DNA of 23,137 nucleotides, taken from positions 1-23,137 of the forward strand of contig UQXM01000013.1 of assembly GCA_900545035.1 (NCBI GenBank), in the 5' to 3' direction. The notes beneath the pieces were generated by a model, which searched no databases, was not told the DNA's origin, and saw only the letters and a program-made list of their open reading frames with translations. Within the stretch, counting starts at the first letter, position 1. Every line of letters starts with the position of its first letter. Origin of the DNA: an uncultured Fusobacterium sp. Its GTDB lineage: Bacteria; Fusobacteriota; Fusobacteriia; Fusobacteriales; Fusobacteriaceae. Positions 15,936 to 23,137 of the stretch are shown here, in pieces. Position numbers and translations under genes: made by a program.

Positions 15936-15967
15936 TTTAATAAAAAATTTTACGGAGGATAGAAAAT

Positions 15968-16057
15968 ATGAAAAAAATAACAAGAAAGTTTCCCGAAAGG
16001 GTAGAAATAAAATTTGATAAAATGACAGGAGCAAAAAATAAAATTTTAGAACGATAA
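15968..16057 (+). CDS. Small 29-residue ORF between attenuator and putP
   Basis: ATG with an excellent GGAGGA site eight bases upstream; 29 codons, highly charged (about ten Lys/Arg), starting MKKITRKFPERVEIKFDK and ending at TAA. No hydrophobic segment and no recognised domain. It begins only after the terminator, so it is made only on read-through transcripts, and it ends 20 bases before putP, which has its own AGGAGG site. It may be a small protein acting with the transporter or an upstream ORF that tunes putP translation. I do not recognise it and assign no function. Confidence 0.55.
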   Translation: MKKITRKFPERVEIKFDKMTGAKNKILER

Positions 16058-16077
16058 TTTTTTAGGAGGAAACAGAA

Positions 16078-17520
16078 ATGGCAAAATTTGAAACTTTAAT
16101 TACTTTTGGAATATATTTGATTTTTTTAATGGGAGTGGGAGTTTATTTTTATAAAAAAACTCAAAGTTCAGAAGATTATATAATCGGAGGAAGAGGACTT
16201 GGTTCGTGGGTAACGGCTCTTTCGGCACAGGCAAGTGATATGAGCGGATGGCTTCTTATGGGACTGCCTGGAGCAGTTTATCTTTCAGGAATGAGTCAGA
16301 TTTGGGTAATTGTAGGTTTGGCATTGGGAACTTATCTGAACTGGAAATTTGTGGCAGCAAAACTTAGAGTGCAGACAGAGGAAACAGATACAATGACACT
16401 TCCAAATTTTTTAAGCAGAAAACTTGGAGATGAAAAAGGATATATCAGAATATTTTCGGCTGTTGTTATACTTTTCTTCTTTACAATTTATTCTGCTTCA
16501 GGTCTTGTGGCAGCGGGAAAACTTTTTGAAAGCATATTGGGAATTGATTATAAAATGGCCGTGTTAATCGGTGGATTTACAATTATATTTTATACATTTA
16601 TGGGAGGATATCTTGCTTGCTGCTGGACAGATTTTTTCCAAGGAGGATTGATGTTTTTTGCCATAATTGTTGTACCTCTTGTTGCATATTTTCATGGAGG
16701 AGGAATTGACGGAATAGAAACAGCTATGAAAGCCAAAGATATCTCTCTTAAAATTTTTAACGGCGGAGGAAGCACAGAAATTTTAGCTATGATTTCTTCT
16801 CTGGCATGGGGACTTGGATATTTTGGACAGCCACATATTCTTGTAAGATTTATCAGTGTAAAATCTGTAAAAGAACTTACAAAAGCAAGACAGATAGCTA
16901 TGATATGGGTAGTAATTTCTCTTGTGGGAGCTATTGCTGTGGGAATTACAGGAACAGCAGTTTTTGCATCTGTAAATGAACTTGGAGGAGATGCTGAAAA
17001 AATATTTATCTATATGATAGGAAAACTTTTTAATCCTTGGATTGGCGGTGTTCTTCTTGCGGCAATTCTTTCGGCTATAATGTCAACAATAGATTCTCAG
17101 CTTCTTGTGTCTTCTTCAACTCTTACAGAAGACTTTTACAGATATATTAAAAAAGATGCAACTGAAAAAGAAAAAATCTGGACAGGAAGAATTTGTATAA
17201 TAATAATTGCAGCTGTGGCTTATGTTTTGGCAATGAATCCAAGTGCAAAAGTTCTTTCAATGGTTTCTTATGCATGGGCAGGGTTTGGAGGAGCTTTCGG
17301 GCCTGCTGTTCTTATCACTTTGTATTTTAAAAATATGAACTGGAAAAGTGTTTTTGCAGGAATGATAACAGGAACAATAACTATTATTTTATGGAAACAA
17401 TTTGGTTACAGCGAATATCTGTATGAAATTATTCCTGCATTTATATTTAACGGGCTTGTAACTTTTGCTGCCGAAAAAATATTTTTCAGAGCAGGAAATA
17501 TTTATGCAGCAAAAAATTAA
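16078..17520 (+). CDS. putP: Sodium/proline symporter
   Basis: Inner-membrane Na+-coupled L-proline importer of the SSS family, 480 residues with about 13 transmembrane segments. Close similarity to E. coli PutP is visible in DYIIGGRGLGSWVTALSA, ASDMSGWLLMGLPGAVYLSG (D54 equals the Na+-site Asp55 of E. coli), LFFFTIYSASGLVAAGKLFE and the TM8 region SAIMSTIDSQLLVSSSTLTED. Proline can serve as nutrient or osmoprotectant. The gene is preceded by a consensus promoter, a short Pro-containing leader peptide, an attenuator and a small ORF, which points to control by translation of the leader. The ribosome binding site AGGAGG is eight bases from the ATG. No terminator is seen downstream; an unexplained open stretch follows. 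Confidence 0.93.
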   Translation: MAKFETLITFGIYLIFLMGVGVYFYKKTQSSEDYIIGGRGLGSWVTALSAQASDMSGWLLMGLPGAVYLSGMSQIWVIVGLALGTYLNWKFVAAKLRVQTEETDTMTLPNFLSRKLGDEKGYIRIFSAVVILFFFTIYSASGLVAAGKLFESILGIDYKMAVLIGGFTIIFYTFMGGYLACCWTDFFQGGLMFFAIIVVPLVAYFHGGGIDGIETAMKAKDISLKIFNGGGSTEILAMISSLAWGLGYFGQPHILVRFISVKSVKELTKARQIAMIWVVISLVGAIAVGITGTAVFASVNELGGDAEKIFIYMIGKLFNPWIGGVLLAAILSAIMSTIDSQLLVSSSTLTEDFYRYIKKDATEKEKIWTGRICIIIIAAVAYVLAMNPSAKVLSMVSYAWAGFGGAFGPAVLITLYFKNMNWKSVFAGMITGTITIILWKQFGYSEYLYEIIPAFIFNGLVTFAAEKIFFRAGNIYAAKN

Positions 17521-17634
17521 GTATATTCCCAAAATGTGAACAAAACTATTCTGAACTATCCTGATGTCAAAAGCGTCAAAGATGTAAATGAGAACATAAA
17601 AAATAATATTTTGGAGAATGGTTTAAACTTTTAA
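17521..17634 (+). other. Open stretch in frame after the putP stop (gene remnant or read-through tail)
   Basis: Directly after the putP TAA the same frame stays open for 37 codons to a TAA at 17632-17634. The predicted residues include NKTILNYPDVKSVKDVNENI and look protein-like, with an ordinary mix of residues. GTC and CTG codons, uncommon nearby, are used. No ATG with a ribosome binding site starts it; an in-frame GTG at 17536 lacks one. It may be the 3' remnant of a lost gene. I do not recognise the family. Confidence 0.35.
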
Positions 17635-17680
17635 AATATTATATAATATACTATTGAAAGAATACAAAAGGAGAGAACAG

Positions 17681-19138
17681 ATGGAAATAAAAAGAATTTT
17701 AAACGGAATAGAATATGAAATAATTCAGGAAACTGTAAGTGATATTGCAGCAGAGGGAATGGAATACGATTCGAGAAAAATAAAAGAAGGAGATATTTTT
17801 ATCGCTCTTGAGGGTCATGTGGTAGACGGACATGATTTTATAGAAAAAGCTGTGGCGAACGGAGCAAAAACAATTTTGGTTTCCAAGAAAGATATCGCTG
17901 TTATTGAGGGAATTAATTATTACTATGTGGAAAATCTTCCTGAAAATATGGGAAAAATTGCTTCAAATTTTTATGGATATCCGCAAAATAATCTGCATAT
18001 TATAGGGGTAACAGGAACAAACGGTAAAACTACCACAACATATATTTTGGAAGCTCTTTTGGGAGAGAATAAAACGGCCAGACTTGGAACTGTTGAATAC
18101 AAAATAGGAGACGAAATAATTCCTGCCCCAAACACAACGCCAATGTCTATCGATATTGTAAAAATGTGCAAAAAAGCTGTGGATAAAGGACTTAAATATC
18201 TGGTAATGGAAATAAGTTCTCACGGTCTTGAGCTTGGAAGAGTGAATATGCTGAAACTTGATGTAGGAATATTTACAAACCTTACAGAAGACCACTTGGA
18301 TTTTCACAAAACAATGGAAAATTATTTCAGTGCAAAGAAAAAGATGTTTGATTTACTGAAAGATATGAGAAATTCTGTTATAAATATTGATGATAAATAC
18401 GGAGAAAAATATATGTCTTATACAAACGGACTTTCTTACGGAATGGAAAAAGGAGATATCACAGGAAAAATTGAAAAAATTTCAAGACATGGGCAGAAAA
18501 TAGAATTGAAAATATTTAACAGCAGATATGAAACAGAATTGAAACTTCTTGGAAAATTTAATTTGTACAATCTTCTTGGTGCGATAGGGGCTGTAAAATG
18601 TTTGGGAATGAAAGATGAAGAAATTTTGGAAAAAATCAAAAACATTCACGGAGCTCCAGGAAGATTTGAGCCTGTAAAAATTGATGCAGATTTTACTGTA
18701 ATTGTAGACTATGCTCACACAGGAGATGCTCTTGAAAATATTTTGAAAAGTGTAAATGAAATAAAAACAAAAAGAATTATCACAGTATTTGGATGTGGAG
18801 GAGACAGGGACAGAGAAAAAAGACCGGTTATGGGAAGAATAGCAGAAAAATTCAGCGATTTAGCTGTTGTTACTTCTGACAATCCTAGAACAGAAAAGCC
18901 TGAGGAAATTATAAGAGAAATTGCGGCAGGTCTTCAGCAGGACAATCATATTATTGAAATTGACAGAGCAAAAGCTATTGAGATTGCTGTGCAAAATGCC
19001 CAAAAAGATGATATAATAGTAATAGCCGGTAAAGGTCATGAAAATTATCAGATTATAGGAAGAGAAAAAATACATTTTGATGACAGAGAAGCAGTTCAGA
19101 GTGCTATGGCAAAATTAATTTCAAGAGGAGAGAAGTAA
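17681..19138 (+). CDS. murE: UDP-N-acetylmuramyl-tripeptide synthetase (MurE)
   Basis: Cytoplasmic ATP-dependent ligase that adds the third residue to UDP-MurNAc-L-Ala-D-Glu in peptidoglycan synthesis. It has 485 residues from the ATG at 17681, chosen over an in-frame TTG at 17654 because AAAGGAGAG (17667-17675) sits just upstream of the ATG. The Mur-ligase P-loop VTGTNGKTTTTYIL is at residues 110-123. EISSHGLELGRV, FTNLTEDHLDFH and the lysine-rich SAKKKMF region (carbamylated-Lys area) follow. The C-terminal domain carries GCGGDRDREKRPVMG and DNPR at 400-403. DNPR is the signature of meso-diaminopimelate-type MurE; some fusobacteria use meso-lanthionine at this position, so the substrate may be either. 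Its stop overlaps the kdsA start by one base. Confidence 0.95.
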   Translation: MEIKRILNGIEYEIIQETVSDIAAEGMEYDSRKIKEGDIFIALEGHVVDGHDFIEKAVANGAKTILVSKKDIAVIEGINYYYVENLPENMGKIASNFYGYPQNNLHIIGVTGTNGKTTTTYILEALLGENKTARLGTVEYKIGDEIIPAPNTTPMSIDIVKMCKKAVDKGLKYLVMEISSHGLELGRVNMLKLDVGIFTNLTEDHLDFHKTMENYFSAKKKMFDLLKDMRNSVINIDDKYGEKYMSYTNGLSYGMEKGDITGKIEKISRHGQKIELKIFNSRYETELKLLGKFNLYNLLGAIGAVKCLGMKDEEILEKIKNIHGAPGRFEPVKIDADFTVIVDYAHTGDALENILKSVNEIKTKRIITVFGCGGDRDREKRPVMGRIAEKFSDLAVVTSDNPRTEKPEEIIREIAAGLQQDNHIIEIDRAKAIEIAVQNAQKDDIIVIAGKGHENYQIIGREKIHFDDREAVQSAMAKLISRGEK

Positions 19139-19980
19139 TGATTGACAGCTTAAAATTAACAAAAAAAGTAAAAGTGGGAAATTTTACTATTGGGGGTAAT
19201 CAAAGATTTACTCTTATAGCAGGACCTTGTGCTATTGAAAGTGAAGAGATGTCCCTTATGGTTGCAAAAAAAATAAAAGCAATATGTGATAAACTTGGAA
19301 TAAATTATATTTTTAAATCATCTTTTGACAAAGCAAACAGATCTTCCATTTATTCTTTCAGAGGAGTGGGAATGGAAGAAGGGCTTAGAATTTTAAAAAA
19401 GGTAAAAGATGAAGTAGGAGTTCCTGTTATAACAGATGTTCACGAACCTTGGCAGTGTGAAAAGGTGGCAGAAGTTGTGGATATGCTTCAAATACCTGCT
19501 TTCCTTTGCAGACAAACAGACCTTATTATTGCAGCAGGAAAAACAGGACTGCCTGTTAATGTAAAAAAAGGACAGTTTATTGCTCCGTGGGATATGAAAA
19601 ATGTGGTTACAAAAATGCAGGAAATCGGAAATGAAAATGTTCTTCTTTGTGAAAGAGGGAATACTTTCGGATACAATAATTTTATTGTTGATATGAGAGG
19701 ACTTTTAGAAATGAGAGAATTTGGAGCACCTGTTGTTTTTGATGCTACTCATTCTGTACAAATTCCGGGAGGACTTTCAAATTGTTCGGGAGGAGACAGA
19801 AAATATGTTTTTCCTTTGATGAAAGCAGCTCTTTCCATAGGTGTAGATGCAATATTTGCAGAAGTTCATCCTAATCCGGACACAGCTCCTTGCGACGGAC
19901 CAAATATGCTTTTCCTTGATGATTTGGAAGAAGTATTAAGAACAGCTGTAAAACTTGATGATATAGCTAAAAATTTATAA
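19138..19980 (+). CDS. kdsA: 2-dehydro-3-deoxyphosphooctonate aldolase (Kdo-8-phosphate synthase)
   Basis: Condenses phosphoenolpyruvate and arabinose-5-phosphate to Kdo-8-phosphate, the precursor of the Kdo that links lipid A to LPS core. It has 280 residues, the normal length, as a complete TIM barrel. Motifs include LIAGPCAIES (27-35), FKSSFDKANRSS, ITDVHEPWQ, FLCRQTDLI, VKKGQFIAPWDM, DATHSVQIPGG and EVHPNPDTAPCDGPN. Cys31 in GPCAIES marks the metal-dependent class (E. coli KdsA has Asn there). The ATG overlaps the murE stop (TAATG), with AGAGGAGAG inside the murE end, so translation is coupled. Pairing murE with kdsA joins wall and LPS precursor synthesis and shows the host has an outer membrane with Kdo. 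A terminator follows 14 bases after the stop. Confidence 0.97.
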   Translation: MIDSLKLTKKVKVGNFTIGGNQRFTLIAGPCAIESEEMSLMVAKKIKAICDKLGINYIFKSSFDKANRSSIYSFRGVGMEEGLRILKKVKDEVGVPVITDVHEPWQCEKVAEVVDMLQIPAFLCRQTDLIIAAGKTGLPVNVKKGQFIAPWDMKNVVTKMQEIGNENVLLCERGNTFGYNNFIVDMRGLLEMREFGAPVVFDATHSVQIPGGLSNCSGGDRKYVFPLMKAALSIGVDAIFAEVHPNPDTAPCDGPNMLFLDDLEEVLRTAVKLDDIAKNL

Positions 19981-19994
19981 AAATTTACAAAACG

Positions 19995-20024
19995 ACAGGA
20001 TTGTTTATTCAGTCCTGTTTTTTT
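19995..20024 (+). terminator. Intrinsic terminator of murE-kdsA
   Basis: Nine pairs (19995-20003 with 20010-20018, one G-U) with a six-base loop, followed by T6 and a further AT-rich run. It separates kdsA from the next gene's promoter. Confidence 0.8.
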
Positions 20025-20035
20025 ATATGAAATTA

Positions 20036-20044
20036 TGATATAAT
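20036..20044 (+). promoter_or_regulatory. Extended -10 promoter of the DUF2147 gene
   Basis: TGA-TATAAT at 20036-20044, just past the kdsA terminator. The -35 area overlaps the terminator T-run and is poor. Predicted start near 20051. Confidence 0.45.
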
Positions 20045-20079
20045 ACATATGTAATTTTATTTTTTAAGGAGGACTTATT

Positions 20080-20541
20080 TTGAAAAAAATTATTTTTTTA
20101 TTTATGATTATGTCAAATATAATTTTTGCAGGGGAAAGAGATGTTTTGGGAAAGTGGATAACAGAAAAAGCTGATAACGGAAATCAGATAATAGTTGAGA
20201 TATATCAGGAAGAAAGTGGAAAATATAACGGAAGAATAATGGAACTTACAATCCCTAAATATACAGAGGGAGAATTTGCAGGAAAAGAAAAAATGGATTT
20301 GGCAAATCCGGATGAGAATTTAAAGCACAGAACTTTAAGAGGAATAGATTTTGTAAGTGGATTTAATTATTCCGAAAAAGATGATAAATATGAAAATGGA
20401 AAAATATATAATCCCGAAAACGGAAAAAGCTATAACAGTTATATGAAAATGCAAAAAGACGGAACTCTTCTTGTAAAAGGTTCAATAGATAAAAAAGGGC
20501 TTATCGGTAAAAAACAGATATGGACGAGATATAAAAAATAA
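20080..20541 (+). CDS. Exported DUF2147-family protein
   Basis: Secreted or periplasmic beta-rich protein of 153 residues. The signal peptide MKKIIFLFMIMSNIIFAGE is probably cut after FA. The mature part follows the DUF2147 pattern: DVLGKWITEKADNGNQIIVE near the start, YNGRIMEL, NPDENLKHRTLRGIDFVSGF, then NGKIYNPENGKSYN and a closing IWTRYKK. Members are small lipocalin-like proteins of unknown function, often near envelope genes. The start codon is TTG (20080-20082), supported by AAGGAGGA six to seven bases upstream. The gene stands alone between two terminators. Family assignment is confident; function unknown. Confidence 0.85.
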   Translation: MKKIIFLFMIMSNIIFAGERDVLGKWITEKADNGNQIIVEIYQEESGKYNGRIMELTIPKYTEGEFAGKEKMDLANPDENLKHRTLRGIDFVSGFNYSEKDDKYENGKIYNPENGKSYNSYMKMQKDGTLLVKGSIDKKGLIGKKQIWTRYKK

Positions 20542-20544
20542 AAG

Positions 20545-20582
20545 AAAAATCTCTCTTGATTTAACAGTCAAGGGAGATTTTT
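20545..20582. terminator. Bidirectional intrinsic terminator between the DUF2147 gene and the cysteine-degradation operon
   Basis: Fifteen pairs (20545-20559 with 20568-20582, one G-U), loop of eight, A-rich on one side and T-run on the other. It serves both converging units. The stem core matches the terminator at 5988-6025 almost base for base. Confidence 0.85.
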
Positions 20583-20590
20583 TGTATCTC

Positions 20591-21868
20591 TTATCTTATT
20601 TTATTTTCAAAAATTTCCACAATGGTTTTTTCAGTTCCTACCATTCCCGGAGAAGCAATAAGTCCCATATTTTTCATAGTCTCTTCGGGAGAGTTTCCGT
20701 TTATTCCATGAACATTGTAGATATATACTCCGTTCATGGCAAATTCAGCTGAACGGAAAGCAGTATCGGTAGCAGCAATTCCTTTCATTGTACAGCCTTG
20801 ATTTCCTCCATCGCAAATCATCCCGGTAATGCTTGAAGCCATATTATTTATTGTATGTGTCATTTCTTCAAGAGAACCGTTTCTCATAAAGACAAGTCCG
20901 CATGCCATTCCTGTTCCGGCAGCAATTCCACAGCCGCAGAAAGCTGAAAGACGACCTGAATATTCTTTAATGTACATACAGACAAGGTAGCTGAGTGCTG
21001 CAGCTCTTAATAAAATTTCTTCTGAAAGATTTTTTACTTTTTGCTCTGCAAGAAGAGGCATTACAGCAATGATTCCGTGAGCTCCCGAACCTGTTATGCT
21101 CATCGCAGGTTTATCAAGTCCGATTACCCTTGCTTCAATAGCTCCGTTACAAAGAAGCTGTGCTGTTTTTAAAACATCATCGGAAAATATTTTTTCTCCG
21201 TTCATTTTAAACAGCTGATGTATAAAAGTAGATTTTTTGCTGTGAAGTCCTTCGTTGAAAAGCTCCATATTCATTTCAAAAGCTTTTTTAATAAATTCAA
21301 TTTCTTTTATATCCACATTTTTTATATAATTTAAAATTTCTGCCAAAGTATATTTATGGATTAAAGGAATTTCTTCTTCGCTGTTTTCTTTGGAGATTTT
21401 TTTATTTTCAAAAATAACTTTTTCATTAAGAATAATTTTTACAATATTTGTATGAGAATGTTTGATTGTTACCACACATATATCTTCTGTTGTTTTTACC
21501 GTTGCCTCTATAAAAATATCTGAACTTATTCCGTTCAGCTTTACTTTTATTTTTCCTGCCTGAACAAGTTTTTCTGCTTCTTTGTTGTCGGCTTCCGTTA
21601 CTCCCGCCAGAGATTCCAGCCCTTTTTCACAGTCCCCTGCAACCACACCAAGAGCGGCCGAAAAAATATTTCCCACTTCATCTGAATTTGGAATACCACA
21701 GGTAAAAGCATTTTTATACATTCCGGAATTAAGCTCAAGTATAACTTCTTTTATTTCTCCTTTTGTATAGCTTTTGGCTTTTGAAGCGGCAAAAGCTATT
21801 GCTCCCGGTTCGGTAACTCCCAAAGCGGGTTTCATATCATTAAAAATAAGTTCTGTCAGTTTTTCCAC
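20591..21868 (-). CDS. cyuA: L-cysteine desulfidase, UPF0597/CyuA (YhaM) family
   Basis: Probable iron-sulfur enzyme splitting L-cysteine into pyruvate, ammonia and hydrogen sulfide; a serine-dehydratase-like fold. It has 425 residues, the family's usual length. Visible features are the opening KPALGVTEPGAIAFAA, SITGSGAHGIIAVMPL (about 257-272), and cysteines in AFCGCGIAAGTGMACG (C311, C313, C323) and ICDGGNQGCTMK (C352, C359), which include the likely cluster ligands. The start is GTG (21868-21866), with AGGAG about five bases upstream. It lies 12 bases behind a MalY/PatB-type lyase, so both are one operon. The cysteine role is known for CyuA and the methanogen CdsB; other members could act on related amino acids. 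Confidence 0.8.
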   Translation of the reverse strand: MEKLTELIFNDMKPALGVTEPGAIAFAASKAKSYTKGEIKEVILELNSGMYKNAFTCGIPNSDEVGNIFSAALGVVAGDCEKGLESLAGVTEADNKEAEKLVQAGKIKVKLNGISSDIFIEATVKTTEDICVVTIKHSHTNIVKIILNEKVIFENKKISKENSEEEIPLIHKYTLAEILNYIKNVDIKEIEFIKKAFEMNMELFNEGLHSKKSTFIHQLFKMNGEKIFSDDVLKTAQLLCNGAIEARVIGLDKPAMSITGSGAHGIIAVMPLLAEQKVKNLSEEILLRAAALSYLVCMYIKEYSGRLSAFCGCGIAAGTGMACGLVFMRNGSLEEMTHTINNMASSITGMICDGGNQGCTMKGIAATDTAFRSAEFAMNGVYIYNVHGINGNSPEETMKNMGLIASPGMVGTEKTIVEIFENKIR

Positions 21869-21880
21869 AGCTTCTCCTTT

Positions 21881-23065
21881 TTATTTTTTTAAATTATTTA
21901 CAGCTTTTTCAATTCTTGTCATTGCATCTTCAACCATATATTTCGGACATGCAATATTAAGTCTTGCAAATCCGACTCCGTTTGTTCCAAATCCGGCTCC
22001 GTCATTCATTGCAACTTTTGCATCTTTTATAAGCATATCAGTGATTTCGGCAGGCATAAGACCAAGTCCGTTAAAATCAAGCCACATTAAATAAGTTCCT
22101 TCAGGTTTTACAGCTTTTATCTGAGGAAGTTTTTCTCTTAAAAAGTCTACAACATACTGAGCATTTCCATCTAAGTGTGCAAGAAGTTCCTTCAGCCATT
22201 CCTCCCCATATTTATATGCTGCTTCAAATCCTACAAGGCTGAAAGGATTATTTCTTTTTATATCCATTCTTCCAAGTTCAGCATCAAATTCTGCCCACTC
22301 TTCTTCTCTTGGGAATGTAACAAAAGAAGCCTGAAGTCCTGCTATATTAAAAGTTTTTGTAGGAGAGAAGCAAGTGATTGTTATATTTTCAATCTCCTTG
22401 CTAAGTGAAGCAATAGGAGTATGAGTATATCCAGGAAGAACTAAATCTCTCCAAATTTCATCAGCCAAAATTCTTACATTATGTTTTAGACAAAGTTCCC
22501 CGACTTTTTGAAGCTCATCTTTTTTCCAGACTCTTCCTACGGGATTGTGAGGACTGCAAAGTATAAACAAAGTTACTTTTTCATCAGAAAGTTTCTCTTC
22601 CAAATCTTCAAAATCCATTGTGTAATATCCGTTTTCATCTTTTATAAGTTCATTTGTAACAAGAGTTCTGTTTCCGTTTTTTACTGATTCTGCAAAAGGA
22701 GGATAAACAGGTGTCTGGATAAGAATTTTTTCATCTTCTTTAGTCATAGATTTTACAAGCATATTCATGCTTGGCACAACTCCCGGACTGTGAATTAAAG
22801 TTTTTGGGCTGATTTTATAACCAAATCTTTTTTCAATCCATTCTGCTGCACTTTCATAATATGAATCGGGTCTGTAAACATAACCGAAAATTGCCTGTTC
22901 AGCTTTTTCCTTGATTGCGTCCACAATTTCAGGAACTGTTTTTATATCCATGTCAGCAATCCACATTGGAAGCAAATCATTTGACCCAAATTTTTTTCCC
23001 ATCTCTTCCCATTTTGCTGCATGATTTTTACTTCTATCAACTTTTTCATTAAAATTAAATTTCAT
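21881..23065 (-). CDS. MalY/PatB-type PLP-dependent C-S lyase (cystathionine beta-lyase / cysteine desulfhydrase)
   Basis: Pyridoxal-phosphate enzyme of fold type I, 394 residues, that cleaves carbon-sulfur bonds in cystathionine or cysteine. The N terminus FNFNEKVDRSKNHAAKW with LPMWIADMD is typical of MalY/PatB. The PLP lysine is K237 in FSPTKTFNIAGLQ, the PLP-nitrogen Asp is D202 in ILADEIWRDL, and CSPHNPVGR carries the conserved Asn. The ribosome binding site is AAGGAGAG, and about 70 bases of AT-rich upstream DNA in the window should hold the promoter, which I cannot place. Co-transcription with a CyuA-type desulfidase argues for cysteine breakdown and sulfide release rather than methionine synthesis. 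A regulatory MalY-like role is unlikely without a mal locus nearby. Confidence 0.88.
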   Translation of the reverse strand: MKFNFNEKVDRSKNHAAKWEEMGKKFGSNDLLPMWIADMDIKTVPEIVDAIKEKAEQAIFGYVYRPDSYYESAAEWIEKRFGYKISPKTLIHSPGVVPSMNMLVKSMTKEDEKILIQTPVYPPFAESVKNGNRTLVTNELIKDENGYYTMDFEDLEEKLSDEKVTLFILCSPHNPVGRVWKKDELQKVGELCLKHNVRILADEIWRDLVLPGYTHTPIASLSKEIENITITCFSPTKTFNIAGLQASFVTFPREEEWAEFDAELGRMDIKRNNPFSLVGFEAAYKYGEEWLKELLAHLDGNAQYVVDFLREKLPQIKAVKPEGTYLMWLDFNGLGLMPAEITDMLIKDAKVAMNDGAGFGTNGVGFARLNIACPKYMVEDAMTRIEKAVNNLKK

Positions 23066-23137
23066 ATATTCTCTCCTTGATTTTATAATTTAAAATTATT
23101 TTAATAAAATATAAAGCAACTTTTATGCCATTGCTAT

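Noticed and set aside
17654..17680. Upstream TTG start for murE giving nine extra residues
   Set aside because: The extra codons contain the ribosome binding site (AAAGGAGAG at 17667-17675) for the ATG at 17681, so the later start is far more likely.
1..23137. tRNA, rRNA, CRISPR arrays, insertion sequences, prophage genes
   Set aside because: No tRNA-like cloverleaf, regularly spaced repeat array, transposase or phage gene was recognised on reading both strands.

Overview
The window looks like chromosomal DNA of an anaerobic, Gram-negative, very AT-rich bacterium. Genus-level inference: Fusobacterium or a close relative. Reasons: about 70% A+T, strong AGGAGG-type ribosome binding sites, an outer membrane (TolC/MFP/RND pump, KdsA for Kdo, two Wzz-like proteins), amino-acid-fermentation genes (PutP proline uptake, two cysteine-degrading enzymes) and short transcription units each with its own promoter.

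Layout. 1-123 (-): 5' end of an S4-domain pseudouridine synthase, frameshifted. 355-5982 (+): three-gene RND efflux operon (lipoprotein outer-membrane factor, lipoprotein membrane-fusion protein, RND pump). 6040-6963 (-): exported CbiK-type cobaltochelatase. 7039-9009 (-): holA and a Wzz-like gene; 9300-10634 (+): a second, divergent Wzz-like gene. 10632-10841: a 210-bp nested palindrome. 10866-12749 (-): purine-type permease and CDA-fold deaminase, preceded by a compact structured leader RNA with a terminator. 12942-13922 (-): trpS. 14153-15631 (+): ROK glucokinase and an orphan PTS EIIA. 15648-17520 (+): putP with an elaborate 5' leader. 17681-19980 (+): murE-kdsA, overlapping by one base. 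20080-20541 (+): exported DUF2147 protein. 20591-23065 (-): MalY/PatB-type C-S lyase and CyuA-type cysteine desulfidase.

The most striking find is the putP leader (about 15683-15935). A near-perfect promoter is followed by a 16-codon peptide (MSAKVLLSMVNNPMVP, then TAG) whose Pro codons are CCC and CCG. A chain of mutually exclusive helices follows: 1:2, 2:3, 3:4 (16 Watson-Crick pairs), and 4:5, a classical intrinsic terminator. The last codons and stop of the peptide can also pair with segment 3. By pairing logic, the antiterminator is favoured when a ribosome pauses at the first Pro codon. It is disfavoured when the ribosome sits on the stop codon or the RNA is free. This reads as a translation-sensing attenuator of proline uptake. 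A 29-codon ORF with a strong ribosome binding site lies between terminator and putP. The pairings are read directly from the sequence; the mechanism is inference.

A second regulatory candidate is the structured leader before the deaminase-permease operon. It has its own promoter, a three-helix fold and a terminator, and I cannot match it to a riboswitch class I know.
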